Below are positions 7,608 to 15,792 of a stretch of 40,335 bases of DNA, one piece after another. This DNA is from Polaromonas sp. (GTDB lineage: Bacteria; Pseudomonadota; Gammaproteobacteria; Burkholderiales; Burkholderiaceae_C). The translations under genes and the position numbers were made by a program. The notes below the pieces were generated by a model. It had not been told where the DNA came from. It saw only the letters and a list, made by a program, of their open reading frames with translations, and searched no databases. Numbering within the stretch: position 1 is the first letter of the stretch; each line of letters starts with the position of its first letter. The DNA lies in assembly GCA_025362315.1 (NCBI GenBank), contig JANYGP010000020.1, positions 1 to 40,335 on the forward strand, read 5' to 3'.

Positions 7608-8117
7608 GTGACCACTACTACCCCATCCCGCCCCAACGTCAAATTTCTGCTCGCGCACCCGGCGCATTTCATCGCACTCGGTTTTGGCTCGGGGCTCAGC
7701 CCGATTGCGCCTGGCACAGCAGGCACGCTGTGGGCCTGGCTGGCTTATTTGGTGATGGCGCCCAGCATGGGCAACGCGCAGATGGGCTGGCTGATTGCAG
7801 CTTCTACTGTTGTGGGTTGGTGGGCGTGTACTGTTACCGCCAAAAACATGGGCGTGCTGGACCCAGGCAACATTGTGTGGGACGAAGTGGTCGCTTTCTG
7901 GCTGATTTTGTGGCTCATCATGCCTGCGGGTTTTACCGGGCAGCTGGTGGCGTTTGTACTGTTCAGGTTTTTTGATGCAGTCAAGCCTGGCCCGATTGGC
8001 TGGGCTGATCAGGTATTCAAAGGTGCAGGTGCGCGCGGCGGGTGGGGGATCATGTTTGATGACTTTGTAGCCGCGTTTTGCACTCTGCTGGTGATTGCGC
8101 TTTGGCGGTTCTGGTGA
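7608..8117 (+). CDS. pgpA: Phosphatidylglycerophosphatase A
   Basis: 169 aa, membrane-bound. PgpA dephosphorylates phosphatidylglycerol phosphate to phosphatidylglycerol. Diagnostic segments are GLSPIAPGTAGTLWAW near residue 27, NIVWDEVVAFWLIL near 87 and FFDAVKPGPIGWADQ..GGWGIMFDDFVAA towards the end; the Asp and Lys residues in these are the conserved site. Three to four hydrophobic helices are visible. It starts with GTG at 7608, and its TGA overlaps a GTG that is the likely cinA start (GTGA at 8114), so the two are probably cotranslated. Upstream thiL, which often sits beside pgpA, is not here. Confidence 0.88.
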   Translation: MTTTTPSRPNVKFLLAHPAHFIALGFGSGLSPIAPGTAGTLWAWLAYLVMAPSMGNAQMGWLIAASTVVGWWACTVTAKNMGVLDPGNIVWDEVVAFWLILWLIMPAGFTGQLVAFVLFRFFDAVKPGPIGWADQVFKGAGARGGWGIMFDDFVAAFCTLLVIALWRFW

Positions 8118-8632
8118 CAGGCAATATGCTACTTAATCAGGAGCTGTCAGCGCCCGTAAATATTGGGCTACTGGCCAATTTATTGCTTAAAAAAGGCCTT
8201 TTTCTGGCCACGGCAGAGAGTTGCACCGGCGGCATGATTGCTGCAGCCTGTACTGACCTGGCCGGCTCAAGCGCCTGGTTTGAACGCGGTTTTGTCACCT
8301 ATTCCAACGCTGCCAAAACCGACATGCTGGGTGTAGACGCAGCGCTCATTGCGCAGCATGGCGCGGTCAGCGAGCCAGTGGCGCGCGCCATGGCTTTCGG
8401 TGCGGTTCGTCATTCACATGCTCAGGTGTCGGTGGCTGTAACGGGTGTGGCCGGGCCGACTGGCGGCAGCGCGGACAAGCCAGTGGGCACCGTGTGGTTT
8501 GCCTGGTCCGTGAGTGGCAGCCTTCACAGTGAAATGAAGCGCTTTGATGGTGACCGCGCTGGTGTAAGGCGAGCCACTCTTGAACACGCCATCGGCAAAC
8601 TGATGATGTTGCTGGGGCAAAACCCGACCTGA
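8114..8632 (+). CDS. CinA-family nicotinamide-nucleotide amidase
   Basis: About 172 aa; C-terminal-type CinA domain alone (PncC-like). It hydrolyses nicotinamide mononucleotide to nicotinic acid mononucleotide and ammonia, recycling NAD by-products. Seen motifs: AESCTGGMIAAA, GFVTYSNAAKTDMLGV and TGVAGPTGGSADKPVGTVWFAW, as in E. coli PncC/YgaD. The start is uncertain: GTG 8114 overlaps the pgpA stop and ATG 8126 is next. Both read through a palindromic repeat (8127-8177) that supplies the first residues (LLNQELSAPVNIGLLAN), so the native N-terminus may have been replaced. The catalytic part is intact. Confidence 0.85.
   Translation: MTGNMLLNQELSAPVNIGLLANLLLKKGLFLATAESCTGGMIAAACTDLAGSSAWFERGFVTYSNAAKTDMLGVDAALIAQHGAVSEPVARAMAFGAVRHSHAQVSVAVTGVAGPTGGSADKPVGTVWFAWSVSGSLHSEMKRFDGDRAGVRRATLEHAIGKLMMLLGQNPT
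8127..8177. repeat. Comamonadaceae-type palindromic repeat at the cinA start
   Basis: GCTACTTAATCAGGAGCTG followed by TCAGCGCCCGTAAATATTGGGCTACTGGCC matches the same repeat family seen (in reverse) at 15730-15785. It encodes the first residues of the CinA protein. Confidence 0.6.
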
Positions 8633-8650
8633 AGCCCTCAGAAGTCGCTG

Positions 8651-9706
8651 CTAGAAACCGGTCGTTTGCCCATGCCTGAGCAAAACAAATGAGTTGTCGC
8701 TCACTGCCTGTGCTTTTCTTGCGGCAGCCAGATCAGTGATGGGCTGGTCCAGCGCCTCATCTGTCAGGCTGAACGTGCCCCAGTGGATGCCCACGCTTTT
8801 GCGTGAGCCGATTTCACGGTGGATCATCACCGCCTCTTCCGGGTTGATGTGCTGGCCTTTCATGAACCAGCGCGGCTCATAGGCACCGACAGCAATCAAA
8901 GACAAGTCGAAGCCTTGCGTAAACTGTTTGGCGATGTTGGCGGTGTCCTGGCTGTAGCCCAAATCACCTGAAAACCAGACCGCTTTGCTTCCTGCCATCA
9001 AGGCCCAACTGCCCCACAAAGTGGCCAGGCGGTCAAACGGCGTGCGGCTGGACCAGTGCTGGACCGGTAAAAACTGCATGACCAATTCACCCTGCGGTTT
9101 TTTCAACACATGCTTTTCCTGCCAGTCGGTCTTGAACACCTTTGCATTCGGGACGTTGGCCTTGAACCAGTCGTCAATGCCAAGCGGCACGTAAAAAATA
9201 GGGGCATCAGGCAGCGCTGCCAGCGCGCGGACACTTAGCAAATCAAGGTGATCGTAATGGTTGTGCGAGATCACCACAGCGTCGATGCGCGGCAGCTGGG
9301 CCAGCGTCAAACCAGGCGCCTGAAAGCGCTTGGGCCCGGCAAATTGAACCGGTGCCGCGCGCTCGCTGAAATGCGGGTCTGTCAGGATGTTGAAGCCGCC
9401 CATTTGCACCAGTGCTGATGCGTGGCCGATCCAGGTGACCTGGGCCGTTTTTGGGGCGCTGATAGTCTGCAAATCTGGTGCTACGGGTGACAAATCTGCC
9501 GACGGCTGGGCAATGGTTTTACGCAACCGCTCCCACTGCCACGCCAAAAACTTGCCAAAGCCACCTGTGCCTTCGCTGTAAAGGTTTTTAAAACCTTCTG
9601 GCGTGTGGTGCGGTTTGGTGGGGTCGTAATTTGGGTTGTTTGTTGCGCAACTGGCAACAAAGCACAAACAGAACACAGCAAGAAGTTTGATAACAGAAGG
9701 TTTCAT
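8651..9706 (-). CDS. Lipoprotein MBL-fold metallo-hydrolase (NAPE-PLD/RomA-like)
   Basis: 351 aa. A signal peptide ends in VASC at about residue 20, a lipobox, so the protein is probably a lipoprotein facing the periplasm. The body is a metallo-beta-lactamase fold: TWIGHASALVQMGGFNILTDP, then ISHNHYDHLD (the HxHxDH zinc site), VWFSGDLGY (bridging Asp) and VGIHWGTF (last His). The region GPKRFQAPGLTL and the C-terminal GAYEPRWFMKGQHINPEEAV match the branch that includes NAPE-PLD and RomA/UlaG-like hydrolases, some of which cut phosphodiesters in lipids. The substrate is unknown. It converges with cinA, with 18 bases between the stops. Confidence 0.8.
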   Translation of the reverse strand: MKPSVIKLLAVFCLCFVASCATNNPNYDPTKPHHTPEGFKNLYSEGTGGFGKFLAWQWERLRKTIAQPSADLSPVAPDLQTISAPKTAQVTWIGHASALVQMGGFNILTDPHFSERAAPVQFAGPKRFQAPGLTLAQLPRIDAVVISHNHYDHLDLLSVRALAALPDAPIFYVPLGIDDWFKANVPNAKVFKTDWQEKHVLKKPQGELVMQFLPVQHWSSRTPFDRLATLWGSWALMAGSKAVWFSGDLGYSQDTANIAKQFTQGFDLSLIAVGAYEPRWFMKGQHINPEEAVMIHREIGSRKSVGIHWGTFSLTDEALDQPITDLAAARKAQAVSDNSFVLLRHGQTTGF

Positions 9707-9809
9707 TGGGTATGCAGGATAAATCAGGCAACTGAGGCGATTTTGGTAATGGTGCGGGTGTTAACTGTCGATATTTGGTGTCGATATTTTCTGGCAAATC
9801 AATCTGACG

Positions 9810-10637
9810 CTAAAACCAATTAGGAAAAAAGGGTGTCCCTTGTGTGGCTTGTACAAACGTCCACACCGTCAGCGCAGAGAAACCAGCTGCCACAAACCAC
9901 GCACTGGCAACATGCTTGGCCCCTGGCAAGCGCATTGCGGCAGCCCATGCAGCAATTGACGGAACAAAGTGCATGGCATGTATGCCAAAAAAGTGCGCCA
10001 CCCTCAAGTCACCGCCGCTGCGTGACCAATTAATGAGCGGCATGCCGCCTGTATCAGTCAGCGCGCCTCCAACCCAGTGGCCAGTGCGCTGCGCTCCCAA
10101 ATAGCTGCCAAACCCAGTGCCGAGCACAAACGTTAGCACCAGCCCCAGCACTACTGCGTGTTTCATAGTGCGCGGTAAAGCGTAAGTCGGGCTGCTTGCA
10201 ACTAACACCGCCAGCGCCAGTGAGGCGGTGGTCAACATCACCGCGCCAACGCCCATCAATGTGTACATCGCCGAATAAAAAGCCGACGCATAGTTGTAAT
10301 GCGACGCCAACCCCATAGCCCCTTGCCAGGTGATGTAAAGCACTTCAAAAACACCTGCAACAATGGCTACCCAAACCACGTAGCCAGCTAAGCGCGTCTG
10401 CTTTTTGTCGCCCGGCAACCATGACATGAACAGCGCCAACGTTAACAAATACACCCCCGTTGAGACTTGAAACTTAAGCGGCTTTGCCCATGTGCTGACG
10501 CCTTGAAACAAGCGTGGGTCTAGCCATGCAAGCAGCCCTGAGACTGCGGCCATGAGCAGCATCGCTACCCCAACAACGTAAAGCGCAGGCGAGCCTGCGC
10601 GCATGCGACTGGCAGGACGAAATAAAAAAGATGTCAT
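9810..10637 (-). CDS. Uncharacterised multi-pass membrane protein
   Basis: 275 aa; I do not recognise a named family. About seven hydrophobic helices are visible (residues about 17-37, 60-76, 82-105, 118-148, 160-178, 214-235 and 245-262). Between helices are conserved-looking polar pieces, STWAKPLKFQVSTGVY, RTGHWVGG and SGGDLRVAHFFGIHAMHFVPS; the two His-containing segments in the last third could bind metal or haem. The gene precedes, on the same strand, a metallo-hydrolase, and follows the 246-aa membrane gene, about 90 bases away. Codon use looks like its neighbours. Function open. Confidence 0.7.
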   Translation of the reverse strand: MTSFLFRPASRMRAGSPALYVVGVAMLLMAAVSGLLAWLDPRLFQGVSTWAKPLKFQVSTGVYLLTLALFMSWLPGDKKQTRLAGYVVWVAIVAGVFEVLYITWQGAMGLASHYNYASAFYSAMYTLMGVGAVMLTTASLALAVLVASSPTYALPRTMKHAVVLGLVLTFVLGTGFGSYLGAQRTGHWVGGALTDTGGMPLINWSRSGGDLRVAHFFGIHAMHFVPSIAAWAAAMRLPGAKHVASAWFVAAGFSALTVWTFVQATQGTPFFPNWF

Positions 10638-10725
10638 GACGGGTCGCAGAGTATGGGCGGCCTTTGATAGCGTTAATGAATTTTAGGTATCAGGTGAGAT
10701 GTCATGTTCATTGCGGTCAGCAGAT

Positions 10726-11466
10726 TTATTTGGGTTTGAAGCAAACCGCAATTCCGGCGGCAAACATCCAGATCGCCAGCACCGTTGCTGCAACTGCGAT
10801 GGGCATGTGTATGGCAATGCCAATGGTTGGCAGGAACAGGGCGAATAAAAGCAGAGCGGTGACGATGCCAAAACCTGCAAGCCAGCGCGGCAAGGTCCTT
10901 CCCTTCCACGCAGCCTGCATTGCAAGCCCAAGCGACAGGGCCATGAACAGACTGACACCCAACAACTCACCGATACCACCGCCGTAGGTTGTTAGGGCGC
11001 TGAAGATCGTTTCAAGTATCTGCTTGCCAGTTGGGTCAGCGGCTGAATGCTGTTGCGCCATGGCGGGCATCACCGTTAACCACCGCAAAATGCCAATACT
11101 GCGTGCCAATACTGATACAGCAGCAAACGCAACCACCATCACCGCCAGCGGGCGGGCCAAGCTGCCGCTGCACCGCCAAGTCAAAAGCACCATGACTGGC
11201 AGTATCAGCACCGAGTACAACAGATACACCGCATAACCCAGTGCCACAGCAGCGGGTGCGCCTGCAATAGCGGCCAACTGCTGGGCAGCGGGCGAGCGCA
11301 ACGATGCTGGCCAGCCAATCGCAGGGCCAAGAATGGCGATAGGTAGAAACGACAGCACTGCGGCAATGATTAAGAGACCGCCGAGTAGGTAACGCTGTGA
11401 AGAGTCGATGCTGGTCAACGCATTGTTTTGAGCTGACTCGTACGAATCACGGGTTTGAATAGTCAT
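10726..11466 (-). CDS. Uncharacterised membrane protein (DUF4386-like)
   Basis: 246 aa with about six hydrophobic helices. The pattern RYLLGGLLIIAAVLSFLP, YAVYLLYSVLILPV, SIGILRWLTVMPAMAQQH and TIFSALTTYGGGIGELLGVSLFMALSLGLA resembles DUF4386-type proteins, in which a periplasmic loop with RW and a following helix are conserved; I recognise the shape, not a proven match. It lies on the minus strand between an unrelated membrane gene (downstream) and the epimerase gene (upstream). A GGAG ribosome site precedes the ATG at 11466. Function unknown. Confidence 0.65.
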   Translation of the reverse strand: MTIQTRDSYESAQNNALTSIDSSQRYLLGGLLIIAAVLSFLPIAILGPAIGWPASLRSPAAQQLAAIAGAPAAVALGYAVYLLYSVLILPVMVLLTWRCSGSLARPLAVMVVAFAAVSVLARSIGILRWLTVMPAMAQQHSAADPTGKQILETIFSALTTYGGGIGELLGVSLFMALSLGLAMQAAWKGRTLPRWLAGFGIVTALLLFALFLPTIGIAIHMPIAVAATVLAIWMFAAGIAVCFKPK

Positions 11467-11510
11467 GTTGAGCTCCGATAGAAAGAAAGGGTTGAAATAC
11501 GGTGCGTGAT

Positions 11511-12537
11511 TTAGACGGGGTTTAGCGGGGGCTTAGCGGGGGTGTACCGAATCAGTCCCAGGTCAGCCAGCGCAGTTCTTGCTGCCTGAGCCAAATGCGT
11601 GTGGGGTTCTGTGCCAATGAGTTTTTGCAGTCGCGTGTTGCCAAGCGCATGCGGCGTGCTTTGCAGGTATCGCATCTCAGCGACGGACGCTAATTGTGGG
11701 GTTGAATAAAGCAATCAAACGCATGACTGGCCATGGCAGTGCAGCGGTTTTCAGTGCCTGTCCGTTAGCTACCCATTGATTGGCTGCCGCCAGCGGCTGT
11801 AGCGCACCGAGCCAGTCCTGGCCACTGACCGTGTGTCCGGCAAAATGCAGCACCTCAAATTTGGGCAACAGCTGACGGCGGTCTGCCACCAAGACAAAAG
11901 TCTGTGCCAAGTCGGGCAAATACGCCCACGGCGTGGCAACGTCAATCGGCCCTGAATGTGTGAATGTGCCTTTTTTGATTTTGCTGACAGTGACTTGGTC
12001 AAACATGGAGCCGCCACGCGTGCCAAAAAAGTCACCCGCTCGAATCACTACCGCGCGCAGGCTGGTCTGTTCGGTCGCTTGGCGCAAGGCAAGCTCTACA
12101 TCAACCCGCAGCTTGCCTTTGACTGTGGTGGGAAGATACGGTGTGCTTTCATCCAGCAGCTTTGGCATGTTGGCTCCAAAGTTGTAGACGTTGCCAGGGA
12201 ACATCAGCGTCGCGTTCAATGCCCGCGCCGTCTCGACAGCCGAAGTCATCATTGCAGGCACGTGTGCTGCCCACGCTGCGTTGGTGTAAGCCGGGTTCAT
12301 GGCATGTATCACGACATCAACGTCTTGTAATTTAGGCGCGAACTGTTGGATGGGTGTGTCGCCTGTCACTAACGGTGTTACGCCAGCAGGCAACTGCGTG
12401 TTTGCGGCCTTTCGGGTTTGGGCAATGACTTGCCAGCCCGCGCCAGCAAACGCTTTGGTGCAAGCAGTTCCCAGCCGCCCGCTGGCACCAAGAATTAAAA
12501 CGCAAGAGGTAGAGGTAGAGGTAGAGGTTGTGGCCAT
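11511..12537 (-). pseudogene. NAD(P)-dependent epimerase/dehydratase, 3' frameshift
   Basis: An extended SDR-type protein: the N-terminus has GASGRLG (nucleotide-binding GxxGxxG, after a Thr-Ser repeat), then VVIHAMNPAYTN, FPGNVYNFG and TPWAYLPDLAQTFVLVADRR. At about 11691-11697 the frame breaks: the first frame ends in FNPTISVRR and stops, while the next frame continues as LASVAEMRYLQSTPHALGNTRLQKLIGTEPHTHLAQAARTALADLG, which is the usual C-terminus of this group. Dropping one base near ACAATTAGC gives NPTLASVAEMRYL and joins both parts (about 342 aa). The lost helix closes the fold in relatives, so the product is probably impaired. One base may also be a sequencing error. The gene is divergent from a LysR regulator that could control it. 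Confidence 0.7.
12505..12528. repeat. AGAGGT x 4 tandem repeat in the epimerase 5' end
   Basis: Four exact copies of AGAGGT (ACCTCT on the coding strand) give Thr-Ser repeats at residues 4-11 of the epimerase. Copy changes would add or drop Thr-Ser pairs without breaking the frame. Confidence 0.7.
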
Positions 12538-12654
12538 GAATGTTGCTCAAATAAAAGTGAATGAAGAGATTGTTAAAAACTCTAGGGTGTTACACAATTG
12601 GCTATCGATTCATATCTGGATTTCAAAAATGAATAGCCAGCCTGAGCAATTTGA

Positions 12655-13539
12655 ATGAACAGTAACTTTGACTGGACGCTGGTGCGCTCGTTTTTGGCCG
12701 CGCTTGACCAAGGCAGCTTGCTGGGCGCGGCGCGTGTTCTTCACGCCAGTCAGCCGACCATTGGCCGGCACATTGCTGAGCTCGAATCTCAGCTGGGTGT
12801 GGTGCTGTTTGAGCGCACGGGCCGGGGCCTGAAACCGCTGGCCATGGCGCTGAAGCTGGCCGAATCTGCCCGTGCCATGGAAGCCGGCGCCCACCAGTTG
12901 CAGCGCAGCGTGTCAAGCCTGGACGATGCTGTAAGTGGCACCGTGCGTATCACCGCCAGCCAGACGGTGGCTTGCGTGTTGTTGCCGCCCGTGCTGAGCC
13001 GCCTGAAGCAGTCGCTTCCCGGCATTCAGATTGAGCTGGTGTCCAGCAACGAAGTCAGCAACCTGCTCAGGCGGGAAGCCGACATTGCGGTGCGCATGGT
13101 GCAGCCTGACCAGACCAGCCTGGTAGCCAAACGAATCGGAAAAATGACCATCGGCGCCTACGCCCACCGCAGCTATCTGCAGCGCGCGGGTACACCGCGC
13201 GTGCCGCCAGAACTACTGGCGCATGCCCTGATTGGGGGCGACAAAAATGAAGATGTTTTGCGCGGCTTTGCGGCCATGGGCTACCCGGTCAGGCGCGAGC
13301 AGTTTTCGTTTCGCTCAGACGACCTGATGGTGCACTGGCATGCGGTAAAGAGCGGCTTGGGTGTTGGCTTTATTGCCGACTACCTGGCGCGCACCGATCC
13401 AGATGTGGTGGCTATCCTGCCCATGTTGAAAATCCCGCCCCTGCCTGTCTGGCTGGCGGTGCACCGGGAGATACGCACCAGCAAGCGCATCCGGGCGGTG
13501 TACGATTTCCTGGGTGACCACATTGCCAATGCCTTATAA
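12655..13539 (+). CDS. LysR-family transcriptional regulator
   Basis: 294 aa. The N-terminal winged HTH is clear: LVRSFLAALDQGSLLGAARVLHASQPTIGRHIAELESQLGVVLFERTGRGLKPL (residues 7-60). The effector domain follows, with the HTVACVLLPP.. type start and an IAVRMVQPDQTSLVAKRIG segment. Divergent from the epimerase gene across 117 bases, which is the classical LysR layout, so that gene is the first target to consider. It is also followed after 13 bases by the NTF2-like pseudogene and then a dehalogenase on the same strand, so it may control those too. Inducer unknown. Confidence 0.85.
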   Translation: MNSNFDWTLVRSFLAALDQGSLLGAARVLHASQPTIGRHIAELESQLGVVLFERTGRGLKPLAMALKLAESARAMEAGAHQLQRSVSSLDDAVSGTVRITASQTVACVLLPPVLSRLKQSLPGIQIELVSSNEVSNLLRREADIAVRMVQPDQTSLVAKRIGKMTIGAYAHRSYLQRAGTPRVPPELLAHALIGGDKNEDVLRGFAAMGYPVRREQFSFRSDDLMVHWHAVKSGLGVGFIADYLARTDPDVVAILPMLKIPPLPVWLAVHREIRTSKRIRAVYDFLGDHIANAL

Positions 13540-13552
13540 AACAGGAGTTTTC

Positions 13553-13923
13553 ATGCACCCCAACCAGGCAACTCTAAAAAGTTCTACAACGCCTTTGCCC
13601 GGCTGGACGTGGACACCATGGCCACTTGTGACGCGGCTGACGTGCAGTTTGACGATGAAGCGTTCTCCCTGCGCGGGCATGAGCAGGTCATGGGCATGTG
13701 GCGCATGCTGTGCGATACCACACGGGCCAGGGCGCTGGCCGACTGGAAGCTGGCCTGCAGCGGGGTTGAAGCTGACGCCAGGACAGGCAAGGCGCACTGG
13801 GAGGCTGATTACCGCTTCAGCTTTTGGACATGGTCACGGCAAGCACTGGGCGCACGGGGCTTGCTGCTGGGCTGGCCCCTTTTTTGCGGCAAAAAGTCAG
13901 GTCAACGGCTGCTGCCAATCTGA
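13553..13923 (+). pseudogene. NTF2-like (SnoaL-type) protein, degraded
   Basis: The first codons (ATG at 13553, behind an AGGAG site) start in one frame, but KFYNAFARLDVDTMATCDAADVQFDDEAFSLRGHEQVMGMWRML, a SnoaL/NTF2-like pattern, is in another frame from about 13578. A second fault is the direct join YRFS-FWTWSRQALG: relatives I recall have about 30 residues between these (the central strand and loop). Third, near 13872 one G appears lost, since the following frame would read APFLRQKVRSTAAANLKKLR, the expected tail. Three lesions make decay more likely than sequencing error. Sits between the LysR gene and the dehalogenase. Confidence 0.65.
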
Positions 13924-13962
13924 AAAAATTAAGGGTGTCAAAAATCGCGAAAGGAAGTCAAC

Positions 13963-14895
13963 ATGACCTGGTTTGATCAATTTGAACAGCGCAGTTTTGA
14001 GGTCAATGGCGCGACCATTCAGGCGCGGGTTTCAACAACGACACTGGGTGTGGTGCCCAAACCCGCGCTGCTGCTGCTGCACGGCTTTCCGCAGTCGCAT
14101 GTCATGTGGCATCGGGTTGCGCAGCTGCTCGCAAAAGACTATTTTCTGGTCATGCCTGACCTGCGTGGCTATGGCGATTCGTCCAAAACACCGGGCTTGC
14201 CTGACCACAGCAACTACAGCAAACGCAACATGGCCCATGACATGGTGCTCGTCATGGATGCGCTTGGTGTGGACAAGTTCTACCTGTGTGGCCACGACCG
14301 GGGTGGGCGCGTGGCGCACCGCCTGGCGCTGGACTGCGCAGCGCGGGTCAAAAAGCTGTGCGTGATTGACATTGCGCCCACATTGGACATGTACGACGGA
14401 GCCACCTTGACCGCGCCGTACATGGAATTTGCGCGCGCTTACTACCACTGGTTTCACATGCTGCAGCCTTCGCCGCTGCCTGAAATCATGATGGGCGCCA
14501 ACCACCCCGAGACCGCCAAAGCCTACCTGCACGCCAAGCTGGGCGGATGGGGCAGCGCAGGCCTCGCCTACATCGAGCCGCAGGCTCTCAGTGACTACGA
14601 ACGCTGCTTTTGCAATGCGCAAGCGCTGCACACGGCATGCGAAGACTACCGCGCCAGCGCCGGCGTTGACCTGACGCATGACCGTGCGGGGCGTGAGCGC
14701 GGCGAAAAGCTCATCTGCGACACGCTGGTGCTGTGGGGCGCACGGGGTGTGGTGCAACGCCTGTTTGACCCAATGGCGCTGTGGCAGGCGCAGTGCAGCG
14801 GTGTGGTAAGCGGCCGGGCCTTGCCAGCGGGGCACTTTATCCCGGAAGAGCTGCCACAGGAAACTGCAGAGGCGCTTCGCGAGTTTTTTGTGTGA
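13963..14895 (+). CDS. Alpha/beta-hydrolase, haloacetate (fluoroacetate) dehalogenase type
   Basis: 310 aa. It carries the marks of fluoroacetate dehalogenases: HGFPQSHVMWH, then GHDRGGRVAHR with nucleophile D112 and carboxylate-binding R113 and R116; H162-W163 (YHWFHMLQPSPLPE) and Y229 (CEDYRA), which line up with the three residues that hold the halide; H291 (PAGHFIPEE) as catalytic base. The spacing between these follows the known enzyme. Such enzymes hydrolyse haloacetates to glycolate and halide in the cytoplasm. ATG at 13963 is preceded by AAGGAAG. Other epoxide hydrolase-like roles are possible but the halide-pocket residues favour dehalogenation. Substrate is inferred from motifs only. 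Confidence 0.8.
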   Translation: MTWFDQFEQRSFEVNGATIQARVSTTTLGVVPKPALLLLHGFPQSHVMWHRVAQLLAKDYFLVMPDLRGYGDSSKTPGLPDHSNYSKRNMAHDMVLVMDALGVDKFYLCGHDRGGRVAHRLALDCAARVKKLCVIDIAPTLDMYDGATLTAPYMEFARAYYHWFHMLQPSPLPEIMMGANHPETAKAYLHAKLGGWGSAGLAYIEPQALSDYERCFCNAQALHTACEDYRASAGVDLTHDRAGRERGEKLICDTLVLWGARGVVQRLFDPMALWQAQCSGVVSGRALPAGHFIPEELPQETAEALREFFV

Positions 14896-14920
14896 ATCCC
14901 AGAAGCCGCAATTGCTTTAC

Positions 14921-14938
14921 TGTAGTAACATATCTACA
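14921..14938. promoter_or_regulatory. Inverted repeat upstream of phd-vapC
   Basis: TGTAG and CTACA arms with 8 bases between lie 30 bases before the antitoxin start. Antitoxins of the Phd family bind palindromes of this kind to repress their own operon. Candidate operator by position; short arms keep confidence low. Confidence 0.3.
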
Positions 14939-14967
14939 TCACAAGCGTTTGAAGTCGAATATTCACC

Positions 14968-15222
14968 ATGTCCATCACAACACTGTCAAGCAGGCAATTC
15001 AATCAGGATGCCAGCAAGGCTAAAAAAGCAGCTTTTGGCGGACCGGTTTTCATCACGGACCGTGGCAGGCCAGCGCATGTACTGCTGACTTTCAGCGCGT
15101 ATCAAAAAATGAGCGGACACAGCGTAAAAATTGCCGATTTACTGGCAATGTCAGGTTATGAAGATATTGATCTTGACGTGACTCCATCACGGGAACAGGC
15201 GCAAGCAGCTTCGCTGGATTGA
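14968..15222 (+). CDS. Phd/YefM-family antitoxin
   Basis: 84 aa. MSITTLSSRQFNQDASKAKKAAFGGPVFITDRGRPAHVLLTFSAYQKM is the Phd/YefM DNA-binding fold; the remaining 35 residues form the flexible part that wraps the toxin. It should bind and inhibit the PIN-domain toxin encoded 54 bases downstream and repress the operon. An inverted repeat upstream (14921-14938) is the candidate operator. Confidence 0.82.
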   Translation: MSITTLSSRQFNQDASKAKKAAFGGPVFITDRGRPAHVLLTFSAYQKMSGHSVKIADLLAMSGYEDIDLDVTPSREQAQAASLD

Positions 15223-15276
15223 GGCTTGTGTTGTTTGCATCGGAACATGCGTTTGCGTTCAAATTAAGTCCTCCAC

Positions 15277-15708
15277 ATGTATTTGCTGGACACCAACGTC
15301 GTTTCTGAATTGCGCAAAATCCGGTCCGGCAAGGCTGATGCAAACGTTGCCCTTTGGGCTGACAGTGTGCAGGCCATTGAGTTGTTTATTTCAGTCATCA
15401 CGCTGCAAGAGCTGGAAATAGGCGTTTTGCTGGCCGAACTGCGCGATCCGCCTCAAGGCAAAGTTTTCCGCACCTGGCTTGCTGGCAACGTTTTGCCTGC
15501 ATTCGATGGCCGTGTGTTGCCAGTTGACGCTGCGGTGAGCCTGCGCAGTGCACAACTGCATGTGCCTGATCCCAAAGCATTTCGCGACGGCTTGATAGCG
15601 GCCACAGCACTGGTACACAGAATGATTGTTGTGACGCGCAATACACAGGATTTTAAATTGACCGGGGTCAAACTGATCAATCCGTGGCTTGCCTCAAACA
15701 ATGACTGA
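15277..15708 (+). CDS. PIN-domain toxin, VapC type
   Basis: 143 aa. PIN-domain RNases cut RNA with a cluster of acidic residues; here these are D5 (LLDTNVVSE), E at ITLQELEIG near residue 48 and D at KAFRDGLIAATA near 108, with a further Asp at TRNTQDF near 125. VapC toxins cut initiator tRNA or rRNA and stop translation. The Phd-family antitoxin upstream completes a type II toxin-antitoxin pair; Phd with VapC is a common mixed pairing. The frame is intact. Confidence 0.82.
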   Translation: MYLLDTNVVSELRKIRSGKADANVALWADSVQAIELFISVITLQELEIGVLLAELRDPPQGKVFRTWLAGNVLPAFDGRVLPVDAAVSLRSAQLHVPDPKAFRDGLIAATALVHRMIVVTRNTQDFKLTGVKLINPWLASNND

Positions 15709-15729
15709 CCATTGTATTTTATGAGTTTA

Positions 15730-15785
15730 AAAGGCTAATAGCCCAATCATTAAGGGCGCAAGCAGCTCCTGATTACATAGCAATT
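15730..15785. repeat. Comamonadaceae-type palindromic repeat between vapC and the MliC-like gene
   Basis: GGCTAATAGCCCAATCATTAAGGGC (in pieces: GGCTAATAGCC and GCCC...GGGC) then GCAAGCAGCTCCTGATTACATAGC. Located between two convergent genes; it may act as a two-way terminator, although the T-run is poor. Confidence 0.6.
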
Positions 15786-15792
15786 TGAACAG

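Noticed and set aside
12538..12654. Specific LysR binding site between epimerase and LysR gene
   Set aside because: TGGCTAT..ATAGCCA and TTGCTCA..TGAGCAA pairs exist, but spacers of about 26 and 100 bases do not fit a T-N11-A LysR box, so no site is claimed.
14032..14835. 267-aa antisense ORF over the dehalogenase
   Set aside because: It mirrors a gene with clear active-site motifs; composition is His/Gln/Arg-rich as expected for an antisense shadow in GC-rich DNA, and it has no domain.
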